This document shows, piece by piece, positions 1-11,904 of a stretch of 64,000 nucleotides of DNA; within the stretch, counting starts at the first letter, position 1, and every line of letters begins with the position of its first letter. The position numbers and the translations under genes were made by a program. Under the pieces are notes generated by a model. That model was not told the DNA's origin and made no database searches. It saw nothing but the letters and a program-made list of their open reading frames with translations. This DNA is from Ulota crispa (lineage: Eukaryota; Streptophyta; Bryopsida; Orthotrichales; Orthotrichaceae): assembly GCA_963920765.1 (NCBI GenBank), contig OY987242.1:16640002-16704001 (forward strand). Reading direction: 5' to 3'.

Positions 1-2330
1 TTCAATTGTAGTAGTGCACAGTCTTTAGCATTCAAAGTTAGTACAGTCCGAAAGGAAAGTCCTGTGGCCCCACTTCAAGCAATTGAAATCAATATTGGAG
101 AAGGAAACAAAGTTGGGAAATAATTCTACAATGCACGTATTGCTGTAAGTTTCCTTACTTGAGATACAAAGATCAGAACTGTTGCAAAGCTCTTCTCTGC
201 GCACAACAACGTCACAAGAATGAAGTCATGTGTATGCTAATGTTACCTTTGACAAATATTGTGTGTCGTAAAATGCAGAGGAAATTTGACCTAAACTGGT
301 AGAGGTGTCAAGTTACAGCCAGCCGCCTCTCTTTTCGAGTAACTTTTTCAAAATCTGATGCTATAATAAGTTACTTCTAAGGTTCTAGATTTCTAAAACC
401 AGTGAGGGCATTAAAAACCAATGAAAGCCTTATCAAAGATTAAGGGCCCGATGTAGGTCTACTTAAGTAATCAGGGTTACAGGTGGATGACTATTAGGCA
501 CTGTCCAATGCCAATGAGGCACAGTTATTGATGAATGTTCCCTCTTCTGTCAGACTTTCTGTCAATGTCATAGTATTCAATGGGTGTCATTATTTCTTCC
601 ATGTCCAATTGTTGCTAGTTTTCCTTGCAGTGGTCAATGGTGGCACTTCACCTGTTTCTGATTGTCCTTCTTCCAAACTTAGCAGAGGCCGCGTTTGTGC
701 AAATGTAGGGTTTTACATTTCTTATATGTCTGATTTGGTGATATAAACCTTACATGGCCATATTCCTTTTCACTTTTATGTTTATAAGTAAAGTTTTATG
801 AGGAAGCATTCACGCATTTCAAAATGTGAGATCACATCTCAAGAGAGAAACTAATCCTTGAAGGGTTGAAGTTCAGGTTTTGAGTTAGGGAAATACAAAT
901 TATTTCCATTAGCAGAGAAAATAATTGTAGTCTGAGGCATTGGGCTGAACAAGGGTTAAGTGCAACTATTAGATCTAGCAAATAGTTTATACAAGGGTTT
1001 TCAAAATAAGCATTGCGGAGTTTTAAAAGAAGAGGTGAATACACACACCAACATACTTGAAAAGTAATCTTCGAACTCAAGAATCTTGGAAGGGTAAAGA
1101 AGCTCACAGTTCACGCCAACCTTTTTTCATCAGCTATACTAACGTGAAGCAGGAGAATACGTACAAGTCCTGCCTTCAACATTTGGAGAAGGTATTTGCT
1201 TAAGACATGTTCAAATCTTGCTGTCCATATCAAGGTACAATGTTATTCTAAGTGAATTGAAGAGAACAATGTGATCTTCCACTCCGCAATCATAGGGAAG
1301 TCTATTTTACCCTAACTCTCATGTTGTTTTGAAGGTAGTACTAGTAGCAAATTATGAATTTTTTATTCCCGGATGTGTGAGCAATTGATACATGACTTCA
1401 TTTGCTTTTACAAATTCTGGGAACTTGAATAACAGAGTCAGTGTGCGTTTACCTGAAAAACAGAGGGATATGGTAGTCACTTCATAGCATAATACCATTT
1501 CATGTTATGTTGGCGAGAGATTCATGCCCTTCCAAAAAGAAAGAATTGTGCCACTGATTGGATGTGTTCTACTAAGGGAAGACTGGCAAATAAAGCCTAT
1601 GGTGTTTGAGTTGTAACAACTCTTGTAGTAGATTGCTTGTGCAAATTTGTGGACCTCCTTTAAATTTGCAATTATGGGGGTGTAGAGCATGCTATTGAAA
1701 TCCTCGTATGATTTGACCATTGTAAATGTAGTCATGTTTAGTTTTAGGAAGGTGAAGGTCATCGGAATATACAATTTCAATACAAGGTTTTATTAAATTC
1801 ATGACAGCATCACTGTTGAGTGAAAGGAATGTTGTGGAAGTAGATTCTATGAGGTAATTACAAATGCAATGTGCTAATGTAATTTAGCATAATCAATAAC
1901 TATCTTGATATATTGAGGTAGCTGTGGAGAGGACATCATTGACATTGTTCCCGGTACTATAAGCATGGAAAAAAATTTCAAGGACTATATTGTACATTTG
2001 GCATTGAGAGCTTACTAGGGGTGTCTGGTAATGTTGTTTTGTTTTCATTTAAATTGTTACTTTGGATAGGTTGATGGTATATGAAGAGTATCATCTATGT
2101 AATTGATTTTCTAAGTGCAAAAGCTACAATTACTTTCAGTTTCATAAACAGTGTTCAATAATCTAAAAGTATTACAAAATTGAACAAATATGAAATATCT
2201 TTGTACTTACTAAACAAAATGGAATGGCCACTTCATTTGTGGAGTGTTGTTTGAATGTTATCATTGCTCACGTACGCTACACTTGATGTGGGTGACAATA
2301 TTTGAGCATTCAGTCGTGTAGTTTTTTTAG
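1..2330. other. No recognisable gene
   Basis: AT-rich DNA with only short open frames and no recognisable domain, RNA gene or clear terminal repeat. I see nothing here that I can support as a feature. It could hold introns or untranslated sequence of the decayed gene that follows. Confidence 0.45.
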
Positions 2331-3575
2331 ATAGTGGCGACTTCCATGGTTGTTGAAAGAGGCGTGCAGCAATTCTTACAATGGCAGGAATATGGAAGAT
2401 CTCCTAGTAGCAACAGAGGAAACCTTGTACGTGAGCCAGCACACTCTACAAGGCAAATGATGCAAGATGTTGGTTGTAAGGCTTATGTAATATCCCTACC
2501 GGTTAGGAATGTATTCGAGAGAAATGATTGAATTTGTGGTTACTGCATACTTTGTAAGGTGTAAATGGCATGATCTGACCTACTTGTTCTATATACCACA
2601 TGTGACAAACGGTGAATGTAGGCATCACTAATTATGTCATGTTGCATAAATACTTCAAACTCTCAGTTCTCTAGGGTTGTTCCTGCACAACAACATCACA
2701 ATGACGGTATCGCTGGAGATGAGGATTACGGTAGCCGCTGCATCCAAACGTTTACACAGCACTCTCCAGCATCTCAAGGCAATTACTTTTCTTACCATGA
2801 CTTATTTGTTTGACTCTAAAAGAAGAAGCATTTCTAATTTGAATTAGATGCACGATACATTGTAGGCACATTTGTTACATAATTGATATCCTTTGTCAAT
2901 TTCAAATGACAACTGCAAGAGTGAATCTTGGTTGTAGTGAAAAAAAAATTGTCAAACATGTATAGTTTTTGTATGTATGGATCATAATACAATTAGAATT
3001 AATATATGTACATGGCCAACTGTATTTTAGTGATGGAAAAAATTCAGTGACCAAGCTCATATGAAATTCATTTATATGTATCTGAACTTAATGTAAAAAG
3101 AGTATGACAATGTTTACTCCGAGTAATGCTTTTCTCATTTCACTTACATAATGTTACCTAGTGCTTCTAAAAACATGGTCAGGTATGTTGGACGTCTTTC
3201 AATGCTGTTTTTGGTATATTACTGAGGATTTCATGTTCTATTGGAAGATTATGTAAGAACCAGTTTCTTGTCAAATATTGCAAACTACTGTATTATAAGA
3301 GAGAATACACGCATTGACATGAATTTTGCTGAATTACAATTACCAGCACATTGCTTGCAAGGGATTATGGACCAATAAGTAGTCAACGGAATGGGAGGGA
3401 AATACCCCACAGTATGGAAATTGTCTCGAATAGGACGTCTCGGATGATTACTAATATTGCAACAAATGGTTCCTTTGTGGAGCACTATGAAGAGAGGAAT
3501 GGGATGCCTGCTGCATGGCGCCCTAGTATAAGAAGCACAAGTGGGCAAGGATATGAGGAGCCTATTTTGCATTGA
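2331..3575 (+). pseudogene. Possible upstream exons of the decayed transposase-like gene
   Basis: Three short open stretches sit behind good acceptor-like sites: 2331-2470 (after a T-run ending in tag, with a GTAAGG donor-like site at about 2471), about 2674-2780, and 3341-3575. The translations are hydrophilic and rich in Gln, Ser, Arg and Asn, without a recognised domain. They share strand and composition with the open frame starting near 3876, so they may be 5' exons of the same gene. This is inference from position and splice-like motifs only. No donor of good quality is visible after the second stretch, and the third ends in a stop. Confidence 0.2.
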
Positions 3576-3875
3576 AGCAATTTCAATCAATTATCAGTAG
3601 CACATGCTCCTTTCAGAAATAGCCCAGTGACCATGACAAAGGGCCAGTGCAGTTATCCGTAGCCATTAGCAAATTTATTTCAAAACCAGCAGGTTTTTCT
3701 TGTTGTTCCATGTGCCAATATGTTGTTGATTGCAGTGAGAAAGGAATACATTACATCTTTTGCATTCAATTTTTTAATATTCAAAGAAAGTCTAGTTTCA
3801 TGAAAACTTTGTGTTAAGTGTACAAAATTCATTATAAGACGTAAGAGCTCTTATAATTCTTGAAACCAATAACCA

Positions 3876-5085
3876 GTGCATGTGTATTATGAAATGCAGG
3901 ACAATGTATACAGACCTACAAATTGGCAAACTCACGCAAAAGTCTACTGCAACACACCAATTCCAAATCATGTTGATGTCGTCGGTGTAGAAAAAGAACG
4001 TAGTGCCAGTGTTTTAGAGAACATCAACAAAACATACAAGGAGGATGCAGATATGTACCTGCAATCCAGAAACAATGAATTTTTTCAGGCAGCGGAAGTC
4101 TTCCGTGAATCAGAGGCTGACCGTCACAGGGGTAAAAAATGGGCAAGGGCCTCAAGAGAAAGAGAAGGAGAGCACCGACAACTTGCTGGCCTACCCAGGT
4201 ACAAATTGGATGTCGATGAGTATAGCAGAATACCCTGTGAAGGAGGATTTTATGAATGGAAAAGAGATTTGATGCTTTTGTATAGGACCCTAGACCCAAC
4301 AATAGGGAACATTAAATAGCAACTTGAGAGTGAAGTGCAGAGGGTTTTGGAGTGGATTAAAGAGACATAGGAATACTTAGATCCCATAAAGTATGAAGTG
4401 GTGAAAGACATTATTGCAAGAGGTGTAACCCTTTGGTGTGCAAAACTACAAAAAAAAAATGAAAGTAGCAAGACCAGAGGACGTGTCAATTGATACATGG
4501 CGCATGTTGACGGAGGACCTGGATCACCCAACGACCATCCAGAAATCTAAAAACTGCAAGAAAGCCAATGCGTGCCAAATAAACTTTGGATGTACAGGTC
4601 CTTCCGGGGAGATTGGCAAGCGTCGTCGGCTTAGAGATAATTTTGGTAGGTTGCTAGAGCCATTGGAAATTCAAACAGAGAATCTGCATCGTAAAGGGCA
4701 CGGTGGAAAATGAACAAGGGACACGGGACTTGGAATAATGCATGGGAGTGACGTGCTGCATGGAGCTCTTGTAGAGGGAGTAGAAAATGCCAAGGAGATC
4801 GGGAGTACAGAGAAGTCGTCGAGTGAAGAGACTACCGGAATACATGTAACAACAAATGCACTTCTAAATCCAAATTTCAATTCCTTGAAGAATGCAGGTG
4901 GTGCATCACAACTTCTCACAACACTTGAAGTGAACTCTAAAGAAGATGATAACAGGGCTGCTGATCCGTACGTTCTTGGGCTGCTCTATAAGATAGCATA
5001 CCTAGAGAGTCAACCAAACAATGTTAGTGGCAGAATAGAGGTACAAGTACAATTCCTGATTGTTGTATCCTATGAAAGTACGTAA
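3876..5085 (+). pseudogene. Decayed Transposase_24-like (CACTA/En-Spm type) gene
   Basis: The first frame (3876-4319) gives about 147 hydrophilic residues and ends at a TAG. Reading on in the same frame gives sensible sequence broken by another TAG near 4369. The run of nine A at about 4450 then shifts the frame. The next frame (4438-4713) reads PEDVSIDTWRMLTED, then a Lys/Asn-rich stretch with KSKNCKKAN, then GPSGEIGKRRR and LHRKGHGGK. The order fits the plant Transposase_24 (Ptta/En-Spm) family: a Trp/Leu motif, S..NK.N, a Gly/Ser turn, an Arg-rich helix, then a Glu-Leu/His-Lys motif. A further frame (4738-5085) may be the tail. In active elements this protein is thought to help CACTA transposition. 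The copy is dead (stops plus frameshift). I found no flanking CACTA termini, so the element boundaries are unknown. Confidence 0.45.
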
Positions 5086-6384
5086 CTCTTGCACTCGGAG
5101 GTGCACCGTTCCTATGATTGCCTATAAAGTATTGACAATTTTAGGTTGCCTTTACTACGTGACTAAGGTGTCCATGTTTGTGATAATTGTCGTTGGATCA
5201 CAAGTGGAATTAGAGTAGCATGTGTTTTGTAATATTACCTTGGTTGATATGATCCAACTGAGAAGTGCAACAAGATAGAAATTGAAGTCGTGAAAGTGAA
5301 CAAGGTCGGTCTAGCATTATGATTGTTGTAAGGGGAAGTGTCACAGTAGTCCATACCAATTCTGAATAATGCAATGTCAGTCACGTTTGGTTCTAACGAT
5401 CGTGTACATGAATTCTGTACTCATACCTTTTGGAACCTTGTGCACAAGCCGCTGGTAACTTGAATGCAGTTGACGTAGGTGGTGAACCTATGCAGGTGAG
5501 TCTTTGTTATTGAAAAGAATATTCTTCTCACTTACTCTAGTGGCATGCGTGGACTCTTCTTTGTGGAACTTTATACTGAAGGGATTTTGGAAAGGGTTAT
5601 AGTGAATTAGTGAACAAGCGGACTCTGACATACTGAATTCTCTGCAGAGCACGGAAGATACTTGTAAATGCAAAACCAAAAAAATTGTTTGACGTGTAGG
5701 GCAATTGAAAAAAGCAAGTAAGGTGAACTGAATGACATTATGCTTTCAAACCAATGCTATTGAGGAAGGCAAGAGAATGCTGCAACTATCAGGTCTGGCC
5801 CTTATGGGCGGTCCAATATTGTAATAGTATGTTAATATGGCCATTTGAAGATGTACATGTGTAATGAGTGCAATGGCTTTGGCAAGCATTTGTAATAGTA
5901 ATTTCAGGTTTACCACTAACATCGTCCAATCAAGGAAGCTGACTTGGGATTTATATAATATAATGGGGCATTGTGGAATTTTGAAAACCATGGAAACGCA
6001 CATGATTGCGATGATGTGGACGGCTTATGCAGATTCTTCTCATGTGGGATCAAATGAAACCCGACGTGGCCATATGTTCTGAATGACAACCTTGTGACAG
6101 GAATCTATCAATCAATGGTTCAAATCAAGAAGTCCATAGCAACAGTACAACTGACAGGTTTTGGTCACATTTTTGTCAATTTACTCAGCACCTCCTTTGT
6201 AGTGGGTATACGCTTCCAATGATAGTAATCTCATATTCTAATTATACACTAGTCAAAAAATAGTAGTGTTTCTCCGCCCCATTTCTAGTGAATGCATTGA
6301 AGATGCCCTAATCGAGCATCAATGGCACAGAATGTGTCGCTTATGTGGCCATTCTCCATGTGGAAGTAGCATCAAGGGTAAAAT
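5086..6384. other. No recognisable gene
   Basis: Short open frames only (for example 5864-6082 on the plus strand), none with a recognised domain. No inverted repeat or RNA gene was seen. Confidence 0.4.
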
Positions 6385-7060
6385 AAGGCTATTTTTCCAT
6401 TGGTAATCAAAACCGGAGGCCCATCATGGTTGACCACAGGCAGAACGGAGAAAAAATTCTAAAATCTTCACAATGCGTAGAGTCCAAAAAGCAACTTCCG
6501 AATTTGGGTCTAGGCCCTCCAAGGATGTAGTTTGACTTCTACAAAATCGGAGGTTGGACGTTCAGGGCATCCAGATCAGACCCCTCCAGTTCCCTTATGA
6601 AAAGGTATCCCAAGGTAAGGTAAGGTAAGGGCCAGTTTCCATTGAGGGCTAGAGGGGTCCATGCCTAAATATCTAACATCCACCTCCCTAAAAGTTGGCT
6701 AGCAAACCTAGAGGACTTGGACCCTTGACCAGAGCTTGGTATTGAAAATGTAGGTTTCTTGAAGATTCCAGAATTGTTTCTTCCTTTGTTTGTGGCAACC
6801 TCAATGGATAGTCCAGCTCCCATTGTCAATGGAAACCGACTCTAAGGGTACCTTGCCATGGGTAATTAGAACCAGAACCAGAGGCCCATCCAGGTTGACC
6901 ACATGCAAAACAAAGAAAAATCTTCAGCAAACATACAATTTAGAAAAGAGGCTCCAATTTAGGGTATAGAAGGTCTAGGCATGTAATCAACTTTTGCAAA
7001 ATTGGAGGCTAAAGGTCTAGGCCTAGACTCCTCTAGCCCCCCCATACACAGGTATCCTAA
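6385..7060. repeat. Diverged direct repeat flanking a Tourist-like element
   Basis: Two blocks of about 200-250 bp, 6385-6624 and 6856-7060, are related in the same orientation. Each opens with a GGTAAT/AACC...GGAGGCCCATC motif, continues with GGTTGACCACA, and ends near GGTATCC. They lie either side of the foldback at 6628-6842, so the foldback may have landed in a pre-existing repeat, or all three may be parts of one longer repeat unit. Confidence 0.5.
6628..6842. mobile_element. Tourist-like (PIF/Harbinger) MITE, 215 bp
   Basis: The left end reads GGGCCAGTTTCCATTG and the complement of the right end reads GAGTCGGTTTCCATTG. Both ends are flanked by TAA (6625-6627 and 6843-6845), the 3 bp TWA-type duplication expected of PIF/Harbinger elements. 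No coding capacity. A relative lies at 26992-27203. Confidence 0.65.
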
Positions 7061-8085
7061 GTTAGGTACATCCATACCCGACCATTTAAGGGTTTAGGGT
7101 ACCTCAAGTTCTTGAAAAATGCTTGAACCCTTGCTAGTGAATTTCTTGCTATCAAAATGCCCATGCATGGATGTAATGATTATTGATTTGTTGTAGCTTG
7201 TAAGACATTGCTTGCCACCACGCCCCATATGATGTTTCATCCAATCAAGGCTCTTCAAACACTTGTACAACATTTGGCTTGCCTTGCCATTAGTCCACTT
7301 GCATGGACCACTTGAATATCTTGATAATTGTAGTTTATAGCAAGGTTAAAAATGAGTAGATCTAATACCTCAAACATGCATGTGTAATCTTGTGAGGACC
7401 ATTTTGGTCTCCTGGGGAGTTTAGGGTTAAGTGCATTGGTTGTAACTAAAATGTTAGTTTGAAACAGCATGTTTTTGGAAAAGTGGTACCTCCAACTTGC
7501 TTTATGAGTGCAAGTCATTCCTAGTATGCTTTCTTGTATATTAAAACATGAATATGCTTGAAATGGAGTCTCCAATTTCAATCTGTTTCAAACTTGCAAA
7601 ATCATTCATGCTTTCATTTCACCTAGCAGATTCAAGGTGTTTATAAGGTGATGTTTCCACCACTTCTTTATTTTTTCAAAGGCAAATGTCTAATCATCAT
7701 CAACATTTCCATGGGTAAATTCATTCACAAAACCAATAGAAAAAAGTCTGGCATTATTCATTACCATATACTAATGAGTACAATACATTTTCTATCTACC
7801 ATTAAAATACCAAACAACCATAACATGCTTACACTTTGTCTACACAATCATGCTTGTGAACTAAACGGTACAATGACAATGTTTTACTTTGACATTGTAT
7901 CCTTTTGTGTCTCATGTATTAAAATGGACGATTGAATTTGGAAGATTGAATTCTTTCAAGTTTCCATTTTCCATCATGTGACCAACCCACACAAACATAC
8001 AAAAGAGTTGTTGGATTTATAGATTTTTCATACTTCTCTACAATGGCATCAAATTCTAGCAATGACACTATATTAAATAAAACAC
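7061..8085. other. No recognisable gene
   Basis: Short frames without a domain on either strand and no clear terminal repeats. Nothing further can be supported. Confidence 0.4.
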
Positions 8086-8210
8086 ATTTACATTAAATGA
8101 ACAATGTTTTTTAGATAGAAATTGTCTTTACATTAAATGAACAATGTTTTTTAGATAGAAATTGTCTTTACATTAAATGAACAATGTTTTTTAGATAGAA
8201 ATTGACTTTC
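8086..8210. repeat. 40 bp tandem repeat, three copies
   Basis: A unit of exactly 40 bp beginning around TTTACATTAAATGAACAATG is repeated three times head to tail with almost no differences. The near identity suggests a recent local duplication. It is too short and too AT-rich to be coding. Confidence 0.9.
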
Positions 8211-8371
8211 TCGATGTGTCCAACAATATCAGATTCCTTTTTCATATCATAGTAGAATATATCATCTAGGGTTGACATATCTTGATATAAGTGGAACCAT
8301 AAAAACAATATGGTTCAAATTGGGGACAATATAATATATTGAGCATAAAATGGTGAATCATGAGTAATGAG

Positions 8372-9308
8372 TTAACTACTAAAGGACTGTTGTTCCTTCG
8401 AGGGACAAGTTGGACTTCGGGCATGTACCTATTGCTAAACTACTTTGTGCAATTTTTTGAAATTTTATTGAAGGTTCGAAATTCAAAGATCTACATGGTC
8501 ATTTAATTTTTTCTTCATTCCTACATTTGACAAAGAAGTCCTGCATGAATTTATGAAAATTTGGGGAGGACTACCCATCCAAGCAGCCCAAAAACTTCTT
8601 TAAAAATCACTTTAAAAAAAAAAAAAAAATTGAAATTGGTTCTCTAGATATTTGTATTTACAAGAAGCTTTGAATCATTCAATTTCAATGAATGAGATGA
8701 AAGTTATGAGGAGTTTTTGTTTGCAAGCAATTATGGATTTTTTACTCTAAAATAAACTTTGAAGTTCTTTATTTTACTCAATTTTCAATATTTTGGAAAA
8801 AAATTAAACCTAAAGAAGTAGATTGTTTATCACAACATTATCACTATTGGGATTAGCATTTTTCATTTCAATAATTAAATTCTAAACAATTTAGTGTATT
8901 GACTCATTCTCTACTTCTTTTTACTTACTATTTTTTCCCACGTCTTGTAAAGTTCCAATTGATTTAAAAATTCTCCCACACATACCTAACTTGATCTCCT
9001 ACATGGAAGAAATGAAGCGCAACTTTGGATAGAGTAATTTTTTTGTTATAAGAGTAGTCAAAGGCTTCTGAAAATTTAGGGCAACATGGAAAAAAACTTT
9101 CTTTTTCACTTTAGATGTAAATATCTCATTCCTCTCTCTCTGGAATGAGCTGAATTTTTTCCTACAAGTACCTCTTCCAGTCTGGGGCAAGATCCTATGG
9201 TTGGATTCTCCAAAAACAAAACATAAAATCCTATTTTTCTAAATCTCCTAGAAGTGGCAGTTTTTAGTGATTTTGACCAAAAAAAGGGCTTGGTCTTTTA
9301 GGGGTTAA
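8372..9308 (-). mobile_element. Non-autonomous TIR element, CCCCTAAAGGACC family, copy 1
   Basis: One end is TTAACTACTAAAGGAC and the other is GGTCTTTTAGGGGTTAA, imperfect inverted terminal repeats. Interior landmarks match the other copies of the family: a GGGCATGTACCTATTG motif about 30-50 bp inside one end, and GAAGTGGCAGTTTTTAGTGA close to the other. The orientation is opposite to the copy at 11905-12836. No protein is encoded. The superfamily is unassigned because the target duplication is not clear. Confidence 0.6.
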
Positions 9309-9523
9309 CCCCTGAAGGGCCTTTGGGCTATAGAGATACGTTACCAAATACGGTTGCAACCAATATTTAGAAGTTTGAATTAGCTAGAAATTAAGTGTTA
9401 CAACCATACATATTGAAGGGTTGTACGATGGTGGGTGCATAATTTTTTTGGAAAGCCCTCAGAGCAACTCAAATACGGCTGTACATATGGCCACAAATGG
9501 CCAATGGGCCGTTCAAGGGTTAA
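9305..9523. mobile_element. Short TTAACCC-terminated foldback, about 219 bp
   Basis: The left end is TTAACCCCTGAAGGGCC and the complement of the right end is CTTAACCCTTGAACGGCCC. The element begins in the TTAA that closes the preceding element, so the two abut or are nested. Similar short elements with these termini lie at 25592-25819 and 59414-59661. Confidence 0.5.
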
Positions 9524-9769
9524 GATATGTTTGCATGGGAGCCAATTTTGAGGTCAAAATCAATGAAAAATCTAAAGCACAACAAATTTGTCAAGAAATG
9601 AAAGTTAATATTATACAATAACAAGACTATGTACATAGTTATAGGTGAAATTTAGTATGTTGACAAAAAAATCTAGGCTCATGGCTCACAACTCACCAAT
9701 TCTTGCTCATGGAATAGCACTCCCCAATGTCAGGTTCTCTCTGGGCTTTTCATAGCTTTTACTTGACCA

Positions 9770-10925
9770 GTAAATGACACAGCGTGCCACTTGCAACCAG
9801 TAGAATATGAGGTGTTTTTCTTGTATTTGGACTAGATTCACACCTTTACTACATTTGAGATCAACAAAGAAGTTGGAGAATAGTTCAAAGCCGTTCTAGT
9901 GAGCTACTAGACATCCCAAATGAAGACTTCTTTTTGGTAGCAAATGCCAATTAAACGGTAGCATATATACCATGCATGCCCTAAGGTCCTTTAAAGGACA
10001 ACCATAATACATAGTATACGTTGCTGTATAACTGGCATTTGCTACCAACAAAAAGTTTTAATTTGGGATCTTGACTACTTTACTAGAACATCATTGATCT
10101 ATATTCTAACTTCTTTGTTAATCTCAAATGTAATAGAGGTGTGGATGCACTCCAAATACAAGAAAAAAACCCCATTCTGTACTAGTTGCAAAGGGTTGCT
10201 TGGTCCTTTAGTGGTTTACCCCTAAAGGATTGAGTGACCATTGTATATACTATGTACAGGCAAGTGTACAAGGCTGTATAAGTGGTATTTGGAATGCATC
10301 CACACCTCTACTACATTTGATGTCAACACAAAAGTTAGCATATAGACAAATGTGGTTCTAGTGAGCTAGTCAAGATCCCAAATTAAAACTTTTTGTTGGT
10401 AGCAAATGCCAGTTATACAATAGTGTACATCTACGTACAATGGTTGCTTGTTCCTTTAGGGGTTAAACTATTTCCATATGGTTTTGAGCAAGTTTGTTCT
10501 GCTTTCACTACAAGAATACCATGGTCGAATCTACAAAAAGTTGACAAAAATTGTGACCTAACCTACAATATACTATAGGTTAAGTCACAAATTTTGTCAA
10601 CATTTTGTAGATTTGACCATGGTTTTCTTGTAGTGTTTTAGTTAGTAATTTCACCATCTTGAGTACTTATTGCATTTTTTTGGATTTTCTTACATGTACT
10701 TCACCCTTAAACGACCAAGAGGCCCTTTGCGACCAGTACAATATGGGGTATTTTTCTTGTATTTGGAATGGATCCACACCTCTACTACATTTGAGACCAA
10801 CAAAGAAGTTGGAAAATAGATCAATGCGGTTCTAGTGAGCTACTTGAGATCCCAAATTAAAATTTCTTACTAGTAGCAAATGACAATTATATGTCAACGT
10901 ATATACTATGCCCTATGGTCATTCA
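9770..10925. repeat. Cluster of about 210 bp related repeats in both orientations
   Basis: A unit containing GTAGCAAATGCCA, TTCTAGTGAGCTA, AACAAAGAAGTTGG and a CCTTTAGGGGTTAA-like end occurs about four times here, some inverted, so parts of the region can fold back. A further copy lies at 47048-47285. The termini resemble those of the CCCCTAAAGGACC elements, which suggests short derivatives piled up by nested insertion. A CACTA-like MITE is inserted at 10506-10635. Confidence 0.55.
10506..10635. mobile_element. CACTA-type MITE, 130 bp
   Basis: It begins CACTACAAGAATACCATGG and ends with the complement of CACTACAAGAAAACCATGG. This terminal motif is typical of CACTA (En/Spm) transposons. It is flanked by TTT on both sides (10503-10505 and 10636-10638), the 3 bp duplication expected for the superfamily. 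Almost the whole element is one hairpin with a short loop near 10570. Confidence 0.75.
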
Positions 10926-10927
10926 CA

Positions 10928-11197
10928 ACCTCATATTCATTAAAATGGGAGTTTTCCATTGAAATGAGAGATAGCATAAAGGAAATTTGACAAAAGGTTT
11001 TATATCAGTTCAATCAAGTTGAATTGACATAAAACCTTTTAGATTTGACTTAAAATTTTAAAAAAAAATATTGCAATTTAACTCAATTCAAGCTAAATTG
11101 CAATAAAACCTTTCAAAACTAACCTAAAATTGAAAATTTTTATGTCTCACTTGGTTATTTTGGGAGGTGCCCAATCTCCTATTTTAATGAATATGGT
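10928..11197. mobile_element. Foldback element, TTCATTAAAATGGGAG family, copy 1
   Basis: The left end reads CATATTCATTAAAATGGGAG and the complement of the right end reads ACCATATTCATTAAAATAGG. The interior carries AGCTAAATTGCAATAAAACC, shared with the copy at 23677-23930. The termini resemble those of the element at 24114-24380, which has a 10 bp duplication. No duplication is clear here. Confidence 0.6.
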
Positions 11198-11904
11198 CTT
11201 TCAAGGGTTAATAGGATTTTAAAGTTTGGAACTTTAGGGAAGATCGGTTTGTCTTAAGGCATTTTTGAATTCTTAAGAGTGAAACCAACTTTTTCTCTCA
11301 TAAAATCTGGACTTGTGATTAAAAAATTTAAAAACACTTTGCCCACTAAGAGGTGTCAAAAGAAATGCAAGTTTTCTTGAGTGGAAAAGCAACAAAAATG
11401 ACAAGAAATCAGCTTTGAAACTACCATGAGAAATCATAGTTCTTCCAATGCAAGAAGAAGAGAGGAGAAATTAGTGTTTAAGGAAAAAGAGGTTTTGGTG
11501 AAAAAAGAAGAAGTCTGAAACCTCTTATTTAAAATGTCATGATTACTTTCGACATAGTTACAACACTATTTCGGTCGTTAGGTGCAAATGATATTCTTTG
11601 ATGAAACATCGCAAGAACTGGATTTCATCTCTCTTAAGTAGAAAGTACAATCAAAAGTTACAACGTGTTACTAGTATGCGTTATCTACTATCTTGATAAC
11701 TCAAATTATTTTGTTGTGAAAAATTTAAGGAACGAATGAAAAACAAGTTGGTAAAAATCCTGGTTATAGGAATTTGCAACTAAGGTGGAAGCACTCACAG
11801 TCATCAAAGTCCCATAACCAACTAGCAGGGTGTACTATTTCCAACATTAGCACAAAAAGGTGCTTTGGAATTTTTTCTTTTGTCCTTTTCAAGGTTGGGA
11901 TCAC
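11198..11904. other. No recognisable gene
   Basis: AT-rich sequence with no long frame and no clear inverted repeat. Nothing to annotate. Confidence 0.4.
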
